A DNA stretch of 64,000 nt from Hormiphora californensis (GCA_020137815.1 CM035359.1:6870968-6934967); one strand, 5' to 3'; shown: positions 20,207 to 35,124, counted from the stretch's first letter. The notes: generated from the letters alone by a model not told the origin. Made by a program: numbers and translations.

Positions 20207-21071
20207 CAGTCGGACCCCGATTTAGTGGCATCCTCGGGGGAAAAAAATCCTGCCACTAAATCGGGGTGCCACTATATCGGGGTGAGCCATATTTGGCCCA
20301 TAAAAACCTGTTTTATGCCCAAAATGCTATACTAATTAGACTAAAGAAACCTCTAACTGCTCTATGCAATATCCATGTATTTCTGATTAGAAATAGAAAA
20401 CTATAAAATAACTTTTTCAAAAAAATTGTGAAAAATTTTCTAAGTTTTACCAACCCGTCCGATTCGTGTCTCGAATCGGTGCAGCCTCCTGGATGTCAAT
20501 ATGTCATGTCTAATTAGCGGGTTCGAAACAAACCGATACGTGATACCATGCCGAATCGGGGCACCCTAAGCGGGTGAGGAAGTATCAAAATATCAACATA
20601 ACTTTTTCTCTCAAAATTTATGGAGAGCACCGATCAAAACATTGACAATCGTATTGTAAAATTTTGCAAAAAAGTTTTAAATTTTTTTAAAGGCATACCA
20701 GCCACGTCCGAATCGTGTTTCGAATCAGTGCATCTTATCGCATGTCCTGCTGCTAATTAGACGGTTCGGAACGAATCGAAACGTGATCCCCATCGAATCG
20801 AAATTTTGACGCTTGGTGAACTTATGATTCAATGGCCCCATGGGGATCACCTATCGGTTCGTTCCGAACCGTCTAATTAGCAGCAGGACATGCGATAAGA
20901 TTCACTGATTCGAAACACGATTTGGACGTGGCTGATATTCCTTTGAAATATTTTCAAAAAAATTTCACAAAAAATTTCACAAAAAAATTCAAAAAATTTT
21001 TGGGGGAAAAAAATCCTGCCACTAAATCGGGGTGCCACTAAATCGGGGGCCACTAAATCGGGGTCCGACTG
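20207..21071. mobile_element. TA-flanked palindromic element, CAGTCGG family, copy 1
   Basis: Termini CAGTCGGACCCCGATTTA and its reverse complement, flanked by TA at 20205-20206 and 21072-21073. Long internal inverted arms include TTCGTTCCGAACCGTCTAAT. It is a non-autonomous element; TA targets and CAGT ends fit the Tc1/mariner-pogo superfamily. No transposase is present. Confidence 0.85.
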
Positions 21072-21073
21072 TA

Positions 21074-21900
21074 TTTGAATCTTGAATTTTGCATAACGCT
21101 AGAAGTATTATGACAAATGTGTACATACTATTTCAAGTAGATAACATGTTCTGTGTAGTAATTTGCAAAACTTGATTCATATTATGTAGAAGTTATTCCA
21201 ATATATGCACTTTGTGGTTTAGCTGTAGCTACTTAGATTACTCAATAGAGTAGGTCATTGATTAAGTAATGTATATAATTAATCGTGAACTAATATTCGG
21301 GACACGTTTGGTCGTTTGAAGATGAAGACATAAATTGTTGCTATTCCCTATATCAACCACAGTGAAATTATTTAGTCCCTCTCCTTGGACTTGATTTGGA
21401 AGAAATCTTCCAAAATTGGCGACTTCAGTTATATAATGAGCTTTATATCGCTATTACATGTGCTTGATTGCAGCTTGCTTGACCCTGCTTCATAGAACAT
21501 AACACATGTGCTTAGCACGTGCACCCCAGTACCGCTACCTAGTAGGAACTGAGACCCTGCAGATCTCACGTGTTTAATTATTATACCCTCGTTACCATGA
21601 TAATAAGGGGATGGGGCCGGGGGGCTGCTACCACACATATTGTTTCTGCTAATATGTCTCTTTTGCATTTCATCATATTATATGCAACACAAGATCATAG
21701 CTTAACTAATCAGTTTAGCATAATGCTCAGTTTAGCTTGTGGCTGAGTTATTCCTTTAATCCGTCAATTTTATCGCAAACCATTATAATGCTCAATTATT
21801 CCTCAATGAATGCTCTTTAAAAATGGTGCGGTTTGAGAACAGTGTGCAATTAATTCGTCATAGACCAATGTGTGAGATATATCCTCTCACCTACGGAGGT
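21074..21900. other. no gene seen
   Basis: AT-rich unique-looking sequence without a supported exon, poly(A) tail or repeat structure. Confidence 0.35.
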
Positions 21901-21939
21901 CTGACGGTTAATTAGAGCTTGAATCCATCTTTCTCCCCT

Positions 21940-21995
21940 CCCCCTTTCTTCTCTCTCCCCACCCTCCCTCTTCTCTCTCTCTCTTCTCTCATCGA

Positions 21996-22050
<55 letters not shown>

Positions 22051-22245
22051 CTCCTCTCTCTCTATTCTCTCTTCATCTCCTCTCTCTCTCCTCCCTCTCT
22101 CTCTCTATCGCTCTCTCTGCTCTCTCTCTCCTCTCTCTCTCTCTTTATCTCTCTCTCTCTCTCTCCTTACTCTCTCTCTCTCTCTCCATCTCTCTCTTCG
22201 CTCTCTCTCTCTCTCGTCTCTCATCTCATCCTTCTCTCTCTCTCC
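21940..22245. repeat. degenerate (CT)n tract
   Basis: CT-rich imperfect microsatellite; the long Ser/Leu ORFs over it are artefacts. Confidence 0.85.
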
Positions 22246-22259
22246 CCGCCCCATTACGA

Positions 22260-23590
22260 AAGCAACTGCTCCTTAGTTAATGCACAATGAACAATTAATA
22301 ATTTATAAGGTTGATGTCAATACGTGGGGGATTCTACGATGTGCAGTTCATTGTGCCGCCCTAGCTAGTTATCGAGAGGTGTCTATCTATCTTTTTTTTT
22401 TCTCTCTCTCTCAGTTCTCAGCTCTACAAGATGTCGCCCTCTCCTCTTTATTTCTTCCACGTCAGGATACCTAAAAGCCGCTGCATCGCCAGATAAATGA
22501 TCTGCCGTGTTTTTGGTCCTTGTAGCATTCTAAATCTAAGCACAAAAAACCTAGTAAAGACCATTTCGTGTTCAGTCCTCCCTCTCTCATTTGCATGGAA
22601 ATGAAGGCATGTGCGTGTAGGGGGGGGGCTAAGAATAGTTGAACGGAGGATAATGAGGGGTCTAGAGGTATATACTTGCTAAACTTGCAGTAGTCCTCAA
22701 ATGCCTTATCTTTAACCAACTTGGTAGCGTATTTTTTCAAAGTTCTAGCTTTTTGATCATCCCAAGTTTCAAATATTAAACATAATTAGTGCAGTACTAG
22801 CTCCAGTATACTTCAAACAATGTTCCGACATTGTCCGAGTTGCTCAGGGCCAAAACCCACTGGTGGCCATAGCTCAGGGCCAAAACCCACTAGTGGCTAT
22901 GGCTCAGGTTTTGGACCCTAGGAAAGCCTGAACTTATATCATGTGTCTTTTCTTGGATAGTACATTAATACTATGGGAATATATATGGGAATCCGGAATA
23001 TATAGAGAGCTGAACTGAGTGTGAAAGATAATTGAGAGACAGGTAGTGACGAATAGGGATAAGGAAATCCATCTTTTGTTCCACATTGGGTGGTACGTCA
23101 TGTAATAGTGTGTACTACAATACATGTCGACATGAACCTACTGTTTCGACAGAGTAATTTCTTGTTGATACAATATCAAAAGAGAATGAAAGCAAGAGAG
23201 AGAGAAAGAGAGAGAAAGAGAGAGAAAATATAGTATCGCTGGTAGTTGAGCTAGGAAATCTTGTTATTAGGGATGAAAACCTGGCATTCAGTATGTCATG
23301 TACACACTGTATGTGGTGTATCAATGACACATAAATAGTGTAACCAGGAAAAAATGCCCAATTCTCTTGTCAATTTGGATTTGCTGGCTTTTCATTCGAC
23401 ACTGACTGATCGACTTAGATTGAGTCTTCCTCGTGATTATTGCGGTGGATGTTGTATGTTGTTTTTCAGCCAACGAGATCAAGGAGATATATATATTGAT
23501 AGGTTGTTTGCATAATCATCTTCTCTGTCTTGCTCTAGTGCCATCCTGTTCTACACTCTATATCTCTACTCCATATCTTTACTGCTCTAG
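22260..23590. other. no gene seen
   Basis: Contains a short direct repeat (CTCAGGGCCAAAACCCACT at about 22844 and 22872) and a GA patch near 23190-23228. No exon was supported. Confidence 0.35.
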
Positions 23591-23595
23591 ATCTA

Positions 23596-24290
<695 letters not shown>

Positions 24291-24399
24291 ATGCCTCTGA
24301 AGTGAGACTTTTGGTTTATACCAGGAGTTTGCAAACAGTCAAGTTTTGTTATTGCTTGGTAAAAAAATCTGCTGCTCCACAAACTACAACTTAAATCTG

Positions 24400-25860
24400 T
24401 GTTCAGGTAATAAAACTAGTGTAAAATGGAAAATTAAAAGAAAGGAAAAGGGGGGGAAAAAAAGAGAGAAAGAAAAAAAAGGGGAAGAGAAAAGAAAAGA
24501 TAAAGGGGGGGAAAAAAATGAAGGGGAAGAAAAAAGGGGAAAAAAGAAGAGGAAAAGGGGAAAAATTAAAAAAGTAATTTTAAGAAAAAATTTTTTTAAA
24601 ATAAAAAGAAGAAAAGGAAAAAAAAAAAAAGGAAAAAGGGGGGAAGAAAAAAAAGGGGGAAGATAGAAAAGAGAAAAGAGTGCCCCTTTAGTGAGACTTT
24701 TGGTTTTTTTAAAAGGATTTGCAAAGTGTTTTGCTTGGTAAAAAAATTTGGCTCCACAAACTCAAATAAAACTTTCCCCTTTAGCTTTAAAACAAAAATA
24801 TTTTAATTTTTAAATTTGCACTTTTCTAAAAACCCTTATTTTTCCCTTTTTCCCCCCCTTCCCGTTCCAAATCTTTCTTTTTGCACTTTTAAATCTCTGT
24901 TTTTTTATCCAATCACATTGCATCTGTCTAAGAATTCCAGACTGTGCAACAATTCACAGCCCTGGGAGAGAGCGTGAAGATACACCGCGACTCTCCCTTT
25001 TTTTAAAGCTGATTTTTCTTTTCCCCCGTCCCCCCTCTCTAAGCCTTGATCTTTTCTCTTATTGTCTACATTTTTTTTTCTCACTGTATTGAGGGGTTGC
25101 GCTGTCTTTGTACAGAACAGCGTAGCAGAGTTTCAGTTAGGGACGGTTCTCAAGTTCCCTCTTTTTGGGACCCTATTGCGCTTGCGAGTAATTAAAGGAA
25201 AGGCCAAAAAACCCGCCCGGAAAATTGGAGAATTCCCTGGAAATTGCACGGACCTTTTTTTTTTTCCCCCACTTTAAGGCCTAGCCCTGTGAAGAAATTG
25301 GGGGGGGGCCTTTTTTCGGCCTATAAAAACTTTTATGCCCAAATTGTATCGTGAGGTAATTGGGAATTTTTAATACCACCTGGTTCCTTTGAAATTTTCC
25401 ATTTCAAAATTTTTATTTATTTTGATAAGTAAATTTTTTGGCTTAAATATTTTTTTTGGGCAAAAATAAACCCTTTTTTGACCTTTTGAACACTGCTTTA
25501 TTTTTATAACGTTTGCCCCGGGGTTCAAGACAAATTTTTTTTGGAAACCTTTTCTTAAAACTTTCGAATGGTTACTTTTCCCCCGATTGGAACGAAAAAC
25601 GAAAGATATCTAGAAAATGACCTTTCAGTTCTTGCATCCATTTTTTTTCTCTTTTAAAAAATTTCTTTAATTTCAATTTTCCTAGTTCCTCGCCCCGTCC
25701 TTTTTCTCGTTTTTTTCATTTTTCCCAAAACTTTCCATATCTTTTTTCTCCCCTTTTTTTTCCTTTCTTCTTTTTCTCCCTTTTCCCTTCTCTCTCTCCT
25801 CTCTCTCTTTTTCCTTCTTTCTCTCCATCCCCTCAAAGCTTACTTCTCTCAAAAAAGGGT
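24400..25860. other. homopolymer-rich degraded-looking sequence
   Basis: Unusual density of A, G, T and C runs. Around 24670-24770 it repeats the 24290-24390 sequence (GTGAGACTTTTGGTTT, GCTTGGTAAAAAAAT, CTCCACAAACT) with many insertions and deletions. It looks like low-quality read sequence placed in the assembly; no gene is callable. Confidence 0.6.
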
Positions 25861-26389
25861 TTAAATTTTTCTATGGGAACATACCCGTATTAATAAACTT
25901 ATAGTTTCGTGAATTGGGTTCGGGTTTAAATTTTTTGGGCAAATCAAATTGTTTACCACACTCTAACCCTCTTCCCGTATTCTTTATTGTATTTGAGAAA
26001 TTATATCCCGGATATCCAATGCTATATAAATATGTTAATATGTGGTTTTATTGAGGTATATCGAGGTAAAATTGAACAATAAATCGTGCAAAAAACAACA
26101 ATTTGACGTATCTGTGTGTATAGATGAAAATTTCTCAAACCCGCTGACACTTATAATAATACTTGAATGAGTTAGATGAAAGGATAGAATGTTGGACCCC
26201 ATTTTTTTTATGTGTATATGTTTAATAAACTGACCTGTTATAATCATCTCTCTCTGTCGATGAAACGATTGCTGCAGCAGACAGGACTGGCAAAAAGCAA
26301 TCAACTGGGATCATATTCATATAAGTCATCTTTCAACTTTTTTTGAAATAGTGAGAGTTAATTATTTTATCTTTGCAGAGTTGACATAT

Positions 26390-26770
26390 CACTTTTATCT
26401 CTCTTGACCTTTTGATTGACCTGTAATACTTTTCGGTCGCGTCAGAAATTTTTGGCCTTTTTGTCTTTTCCTTATGATTATTTTTTCATTAAAATTGCTG
26501 CCCCAAAGAATTTTTCTTAATTGGATAACCCCGCAAAAATCTTCATCAAATAACCATCTTTTTGACCCAATAAGGGTGGCAGGGGGCCGACCAGCGGGGG
26601 GACCGGAGGTCCCTCCCAAAGGGGCCCGTTTTTGGGAGAACGGTTTGAAGATAAAATGTTGCGGGGGATACCAAATGAAAGGGGGCCCCCCCCAGGTTCC
26701 TAAAAAACAAAGACCCGCTGCAAACAGGGGGGGTAAAAAGGGGTGGGGAGTTTTTAGTTGGGAAGTGGGT
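26390..26770. other. second homopolymer-rich block
   Basis: G-, C- and A-run-rich sequence like the block at 24.4-25.9 kb. ORFs on both strands are composition artefacts. Confidence 0.5.
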
Positions 26771-26995
26771 GGTAACTATTATATTACCATGATAATGTTA
26801 AACTTGAATTATTGAACCGTTTATTATCACGATATATGCTGTCCATGTACCGCTGAGTGACACAAAAGAGAAACACTCCGCCTGCCTTTTGGTATATGCC
26901 TATAGATCGTGTTGCTGTTCATGTATCTAAGGATCAGTTTATTGTTTATTAGCCAACTTCCTCATTATATGCTCATATGTTGTAATAACTCTCAG

Positions 26996-27151
26996 CATAG
27001 AAGCACATCATCAAGGCCAGGCAGCAGACAGCATACACCCTGCAGGACCCCCCTTCCATCTCTAACTCCAGAGTCAACAGCTGCGAGGCAGTTCACTTCG
27101 TTAGAGACCATTCCTCCTCCAGTAATGCCCCAGTTCGGAATCATGGCAGGG
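26996..27151 (+). CDS. exon candidate B
   Basis: Acceptor AACTCTCAG at 26987-26995, phase-0 entry, 52 codons HRSTSSRPGSRQ..TPLPSLTPESTAARQ..PPPVMPQFGIMAG, donor GTAATC at 27152, phase-0 exit. Ser/Pro/Thr-rich and disordered in appearance, with normal codon usage. No domain; it may belong to the N-terminal region of the downstream TRP-like gene or to another + strand gene. Confidence 0.5.
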
Positions 27152-27174
27152 GTAATCACGTGTGTTATGGGATT

Positions 27175-27460
27175 TAGAGGTGTTGGAATCCTGCTGTCGT
27201 GGGATTTGGCTGTTTCACTTTGTTTGAATCCTTTTAACGTGGCATTTGGCTGTTTTACATTGTTTGAATCCTGTTTACGTGGGATTTGGCTGTTTTACTT
27301 TGTTTGAATCCTGTTTACGTGGGATTTGGCTGTTTTACTTTGTTTGAATCCTTTTAACGTGGCATTTGGCTGTTTTACATTTTTGGAATCCTGTTTACGT
27401 GGAATTTGGCAGTTTTACTTTTTTGGAATCCTGTTTACGTGGAATTTGGCTGTTAAAATA
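27175..27460 (+). repeat. ~40-bp intron minisatellite
   Basis: About seven imperfect copies of a unit containing GGGATTTGGCTGTTTTACTT and GAATCCTGTTTACG, directly after the donor of exon candidate B. Confidence 0.85.
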
Positions 27461-27469
27461 TTTTTCAGG

Positions 27470-28840
<1,371 letters not shown>

Positions 28841-28919
28841 GGTGTGTGAGAACTTTGCTTGGTTTACCAGTTTCCCTACTCTTGAATACTAATTCTAATA
28901 CACTCGTCTGTGAATCTGA

Positions 28920-29069
28920 ATGCCTGAAAAACGTGGAAAACATGAGCCAAATAATGGAAATTCAAAAGCGGAAGAAAGGGAAGGATCAGCGTCAAAAAGT
29001 GCGGGAAAGAATATTCAAATTGTCCACGGGACGAAACGAAATTACGAATTTACATTTGATGTCGCAAAG
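28920..29069 (+). CDS. exon candidate C
   Basis: The frame from ATG 28920 reads MPEKRGKHEPNNGNSKAEER and ends IQIVHGTKRNYEFTFDVAK, with donor GTAAGA at 29070 (exit phase 0). The alternative frame entered from the acceptor at 28872 (..KNVENMSQIMEIQKRKKGKD) is also open, so the frame is not settled. The start has a weak context with in-frame stops just upstream. The last bases of this exon recur at 30424 at the edge of a duplication. Confidence 0.4.
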
Positions 29070-29388
29070 GTAAGAATAAACAAAACTAATTAGGCTAAGC
29101 AAAAAAATATTAGCTGAATATGTTTTTTATATAAATATGTTTTTTATTGATAGCTGATGGACGATTGTCAACTGAATAACTCATTTGTTTTGTTCAGAAC
29201 CATCTTTAAAAGGTTACAGGAGGTAGGGTCGAGCAAGGCAAAGGCTCATGTGAGCTTGTACAATCATGAATTAATTCAATGGAATGCATAAAAACATAGC
29301 TTAGTCTCTATAGTCTATAATAGTACTAGTAGGTCAAGATGCAGCAGTGCTGACGGCGATTCATGGTCGGGGACTGTAGTATTATCAC

Positions 29389-29419
<31 letters not shown>

Positions 29420-30330
29420 CCAATCCCTCTCTCTTTCTGTCTCTATCTCTCTCTCTCTCCCAATCCCTCCCTCTCTCTCTCTCTACCTTTATCTATCTCT
29501 CCATATATTCTCAACAATACGTCCTGCTCTCGGCTCTACACGACGTTTAACGTTGAACTTATTTCCATAAGTTTCCATGGGGTTCTCTCGCTCTCGTTCT
29601 TTATGCATCTCGGTCTACCCGACTTTATGTCCATGTACATATACTTGTTAAGACAACTGTAGTCCTCTTGATTTGTTGAGTCCTGGCATCATTATTGTTT
29701 ACTGTACCATTGCACACGTAGATCGGAACGGTTCGGAGAGGGCAGTTTTTTGTTAGAAAACATTTTCGGAATCTTTGAGGCAATTTAACGCAATCACTAG
29801 GCCGGATATCTATACTCCATTTTTTTTCAACTGTTCACCCCCCAATGTCGTGCGCGGAAATGTTTTGCGCGTCTATCACATGTTAACGTGTAGCGCGCAC
29901 AGTGTAAATTAAAATATCGCACGCGCACGAGTTGGAGGGTGAACAGTTGAATAAAAATGGAGTACATTTCTTTTGAAAAGGGAATCACAACTTATATTAA
30001 CATTTTGATATTCTAAGTTGTTAAAAAAACACGTTTCTGACTGCACATTTATTGACAGGTCCTTCATAAAAAATTTTTTAGTGAAGACTAAATGGGATCG
30101 GGGCCGTGATGAAAGAATAAAAACACTGCAGTAAATTTTCAAACAGAAGAAGCGCTGAAGAAAAAAAAACAGTTTTTTAAGTGCAAATATTTCTTGGTTG
30201 GAGTTTGACATAGAAAAAGTTTTTCATTTGAGCCATGATATACCAAAAGCGAAATAAAAAAAAATTAAGATTTTTGTGGGGGGGCGTCCGCTGCTCCCGC
30301 CTATGGATGAAAAATTTTGATCTAGAATTA
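29041..30330 (+). repeat. segmental duplication, copy 1
   Basis: This stretch matches 30424-33960 in the same order: exon-C end, ATTAGGCTAAGC, CT microsatellite, ACGTCCTGCTCTCGGCTCTA, CACTAGGCCGGATATCTA, GAAAAGGGAATCACAAC, TTTTGATATTCTAAG, GGGATCGG.GCCGTGATGAA. It lacks the two large elements present in copy 2 and has one 148-bp element of its own. Confidence 0.8.
29815..29962. mobile_element. 148-bp MITE with TA flanks
   Basis: Inverted ends CTCCATTTTT..CAACTGTTCACCC and reverse complement, flanked by TA. It is absent from the paralogous place at about 31262-31268 in copy 2 of the duplication, which shows the empty site. Confidence 0.75.
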
Positions 30331-30424
30331 CACTTTGATTTCTTTTGGGTTTTTAAACCGGGGTTTTTTTAATTTTTGGGGAATTTTTATTTCCCCCTTT
30401 CCCCCGTTTGGTGGGTGGGGGTGA
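30240..30424. other. homopolymer-rich junction between duplicate copies
   Basis: Degraded-looking sequence with runs of T, G and C, located exactly where copy 1 ends and copy 2 begins; consistent with an assembly join. Confidence 0.5.
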
Positions 30425-30809
30425 TGTCGCAAAGGGTAAGAAAACAAAACTAATTAGGCTAAGCAAAAAATATTAGCTGAATATGTGTTTTTTATAAAAA
30501 TATGCTTTTTATGATCGCTGATGGACGATTGAAAACTGAATAACTCATTAGTTTTGTTCAGGGCCATACTTTAAAGGTTACAGGAGGCAGGGTCGAGCAA
30601 GGCAAATGCAAAAAAATGATTCCATGTGAGCTTGTACAATCATGAATTTAATTCAATGGAATGCATATAAAAAAACAGTCTCTATAGTCTATAATAGTAC
30701 TAGTCAGGCAAGATTGCAACATGCTGACGGCGCGATCTCATGGTCGGGGACGTAGTATTATCACATCTCTATCTCTCTCTCTCTCTCTCCCAATCCCTCT
30801 CTCTTTCTG

Positions 30810-30901
<92 letters not shown>

Positions 30902-31293
30902 AATCCCCCTCTCTCTCTCTCTCTCTCTCTACCTTTATCTATCTCTCCACATATTCTCAACAATACGTCCTGCTCTCGGCTCTACACGACGTTTAACGTT
31001 GAACTTATTTCCATAAGTTTCCATGGGGTTCTCTCGCTCTCGTTCTTTATGCAGCTCGGTCTACCCGACTTTATGTCCATGTACATACTTGTTATGATAG
31101 CTGAAGGTACATGTAGTCCTCTTGATTTGTTGAGTCCCGGCTTCATTATTGTTGACTGTACCATTGCTCACGTAGATCGGCACGGTTCGGAGAGGGCAGT
31201 TTTTTGTTAGAAAACATTATCGGAATCTTTGAGGCAATTTAACGCAATCACTAGGCCGGATATCTATTTCTTTTGAAAAGGGAATCACAACTA

Positions 31294-32143
31294 CAGTCGG
31301 ACCCCGATTTAACGGCCCCCGATTTAGCGGCACCCCGATTTAACGGCAGGATAAATTTCCCCCAACAATTTTTTTGAAAATTTTTTGAAATTTTTTCAAA
31401 GGTGTTTCAACCACGTCCGAATCGTGTTTCGAATCGGTGCATCTTATTGCATGTCTTACCCGTAATTAGACGGTTCGAAACGAACAGATATGTGATCCCC
31501 ATGAGGCCCATCGAGTCGCAATTTCGACACTCGTTAAACTGGCCCCATAGGGATCACGTATCGGTTCGTTTCGAACCGTCTAATTGGCGACAGGACGTGC
31601 AATGAGATGCACTGATTCGAAACACGATTCGGACGTGGTTGATATATCTTAGAAAAATTTTCATAACTTTTTTTGGAAAATTTTACAGAATGATTGTCAA
31701 TGCTTTGATCGGTGCTCCCCATGAATTTTCAGAGAAAAAGATATTTTGAAATTCGAATTCTTCCTCACCCCGCTTAAAGAGCCCCGATTCGGCATGATAT
31801 CATGTATCGGTTCGTTTCGAACCGTCTAATTAGCAGCAAGACATGCGATAAGATGCACTGATTCGATATACGATTCGGACGTGGTTGATATACCAGTACA
31901 CGTACCTTAGAAAATTTTTATAACTTTTTTAAAAATTTTTTAAATTATTTTCTTTTTCTAATCAGAAATGATCATGTAATCAATACATGGACATTGCATT
32001 TACTAAGAGGTGTTTTAGTATAGTATTTTGGACAAAAATAGGGGTTTATGGGCCAAATATGCTCTACCCCGATTTAACGGACACCCCGATTTAACGGACA
32101 AAACCCTTTCCCCCGAGGGTGCCGTTAAATCGGGGTCCGACTG
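31294..32143. mobile_element. TA-flanked palindromic element, CAGTCGG family, copy 2
   Basis: Same CAGTCGGACCCCGATTTA ends and internal inverted arms (TTCGTTTCGAACCGTCTAAT) as 20207-21071, flanked by TA at 31292-31293 and 32144-32145. Confidence 0.87.
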
Positions 32144-32169
32144 TACCTAATGTTTTGAATAAAATTTTG

Positions 32170-33602
32170 GGCACTGTTAGGAATGGCCGACACTAACAAT
32201 TTTTTTGTTAGTGTTTTTTGTTAGTGACGTCACTAACAAAAAATTGTTAGTGTTTTCACTAACAATTTTCACAAACAAAAAAATTGTTAGTGTTTTCACT
32301 AACAATTTTCACTAACAAAAATGTTGTTAGTGTTTTCACTAACAATTTTCACTAACAAAAATTTTGTTAGTGTTTCTAATTGGGGTGATGGTTATGAGAT
32401 ACGATTCAGGGACGCATTATTGGCAGTGTGAGACGATACGGGTTATGGAACATGATTCGGTGAAGCTTATTAGGATGGTTAGGCGACATGAGACACGATT
32501 CGGGGAAGGTTTTCTTCGTTTTTCAAGTAACGATACATGGAAAATGAAGATATTTGTGAGTAGACAAGGAATACACCAATTTCAAGAGAATAAAACTAAA
32601 AACACAAATCAAATAACTTGTCCACATTTAGTTGCTCTGTCCAACAATTGGAGTACAATACGAACCGATTACCCTACCATATGATCCTATCACCCTGCCA
32701 CATGCACATGAACCAATTACCACACCATATGATCCGGTCAAACAGACCGATTACCACTGCACTTGAGGTATCACGTATCGGCATGAGGTACACCGAATCG
32801 TGAGCAGTATCCCGTATCGGTTGATGTTGTAAGAGGTTCCGCTGCTAATGAGGCACACCGAATCGTGAGCAGTATCCCGTATCGGGGCTCAGTGCTCACG
32901 ATTCGGTGTACCTCATTAGCGGCAGAACCGCTTACAATGTGAGCCGATACGACGGTATCCCAGTATATCGCTCCTACTTGATAATGAGGAAGTGAACTTA
33001 CAAGAGAGTTTACAGACCCATTGGACGGCTCTGCACACTCTTCCCCGACACCATACACAATCGGATGAACGAACCTGCCACAAAATCCGCCAAACTGGCA
33101 ATATCTCAAATGGAGAGCCTTTCAACAGAGCAACTAAATGTGGACAAGTTATTTGATTTGTGGTTTTAGTTTTATTCTCTTGAAATTGGTGTATTCCTTG
33201 TCTACTCACAAATATCTTCATTTTCCATGTATCGTTACTTGAAAAACGAAGAAAACCTTCCCCGAATCGTGTCTCATGTCGCCTAACCATCCTAATAAGC
33301 TTCACCGAATCATGTTCCATAACCCGTATCGTCTCACACTGCCAATAAGGCGTCCCTGAATCGTATCTCATAACCATATATATCACCCCAATTAGAAACA
33401 CTAACAAAATTTTTGTTAGTGAAAATTGTTAGTGAAAACACTAACAAAATTTTTGTTAGTGAAAATTGTTAGTGAAAACACTAACAATTTTTTTGTTAGT
33501 GAAAATTGTTAGTGAAAACACTAACAATTTTTTTGTTAGTGACGTCACTAACAAAAAACACTAACAAAAAAATTGTTAGTGTCGGCCATTCCTAACAGTG
33601 CC
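32170..33602. mobile_element. 1.43-kb foldback transposon
   Basis: Terminal inverted repeats start GGCACTGTTAGGAATGGCCG. Just inside are subterminal tandem repeats of CACTAACAA/TTGTTAGTG type on both sides. The arms continue as near-perfect inverted sequence of about 470 bp each (32170-32640 against 33125-33602), around a unique centre. The 8-bp direct repeat AAATTTTG flanks it at 32162-32169 and 33603-33610. Long inverted repeats with internal tandem subrepeats define foldback elements. The mirrored ORFs in the arms are the same sequence read twice and have no known domain. Confidence 0.85.
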
Positions 33603-33964
33603 AAATTTTGATATTCTAAGATGGTCATAACAACACGTTGCTGCACGTGCACATATTATTGACAGTTGTTGCTCCTTCATAAAATATTTCAGTGAAGCAC
33701 TATAATGGGATCGGAGCCGTGATGAATGAATAAAAAGCACTATGCAGTAGAATTTTCAATCAGAAGAAGCCGCTTGGTAGAAAAAAAAGCAGTTATATTA
33801 AGTGCATAATATATTCTTGCTGTTGGAGTTTGACCTAGAAAATTGTTCTCATTTGAGCCATGATATACCAAAGCGAAATCGAAAGTAATTAAGATTTCTG
33901 TGGGTAGGCTGTCCGCTGCTCCACGCCTATGCGATGAAGAATTCTTGATCTAGAATGACACTTA

Positions 33965-34163
33965 TGATAACTTGTTTAATTGACCTGTAGCTGTCTGTGT
34001 GGTTTTTTTGGCTAATTTTTATGGGAAATTGTGACATATTTAGCGACTCTCTCCTAAAAGCACTTTAAGAGAATACGACACTAACATGCGGCCACGCTCG
34101 CCACTGGGTGATTACTAGATAATGGATGCATGCACACACCATCTCTCTCACGTTCTCTCTCAC

Positions 34164-34207
<44 letters not shown>

Positions 34208-35110
34208 CATCTCCCTATTTCTCTACTTCTCTCTTTCTTGCGTGGGTACTGATTGTTTGTCTGCGCATGTGTGCTTTTCCGCCCTCTCTCTCCGCATCTC
34301 ATCTACTTTGTGATCAATAATTTCAGTGCATTGTGGAACATACTAAGTACATTTCTCTATATGATTCTCTTTTCTACTCGAGTCTATCTTTGCTCTCTGT
34401 TATTATGATTTTATCCGCTTACTGATCGGTCATTAGCCATTGTGTACGATTTTATAGCGATTTCTTGAATAATAATAATACTATTGATCAATGTATTGGA
34501 AAGCTCAAAGGTTTCTATCGTCGTCCTTGACACTGTTGCAATTGCTTAAAAGTGCGTACCGGGGCTTTCACGGGGTTGTCCATCTGTGCACCATGTGGCC
34601 TGTGCAGTGTGCACTGCATGTCACATGTGTCTGATAGCCTGTGTAAAATCATGTGCAGATCTGGTGGGAGCAGAACAGCACTTATACTATGAGTTCAGCA
34701 TGTGGTCACATGTCAACAACAACCATATATCACCGACTGATAAGCATTTAGATGGGATGTATCTCAGTACTGGGAATCTCATATAAATGCTTATTTTAAA
34801 GGACCCTGCACGTACTAAGCTGGGACAACTGCATGGACGAACACTAAACATCTTGCCGAATTCTTCCTCAGTTGGGTCTTATTAGCGAGTAATTGGTGGA
34901 AAAGTCATTAATTATTGTTGAACCCAAACCTTAAATTCCAATTAACTTAAACTTAAAACTAGTTGTCAGCCTTTGTGCAGTATGGATTAGTGTTGCTTGT
35001 ACGGTGCATTGCCTGATTCATGAGGTTACATATATCGTATTTAACTGATTGTCATATCACCATGAACTACACCACCATGCAGCTGCTGGACACAATTATG
35101 AACATGAGAT
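33965..35110. other. no gene seen; CT tract at 34160-34235
   Basis: No supported exon. The 34586-34786 ORF is Cys/His-rich by chance and has no splice context. Confidence 0.35.
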
Positions 35111-35124
35111 AACAGCTCGTACTG

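Larger units (their letters stand above)
30424..33960 (+). repeat. segmental duplication, copy 2, with transposon insertions
   Basis: Paralogue or second haplotype of 29041-30330, enlarged by elements at 31294-32143 and 32170-33602 and by a longer CT microsatellite (30769-30932). Confidence 0.8.

Noticed and set aside
32364-33407. Mirrored ORFs of 106 and 163 codons
   Set aside because: The same sequence in the two inverted arms of the foldback element; no recognised transposase domain.
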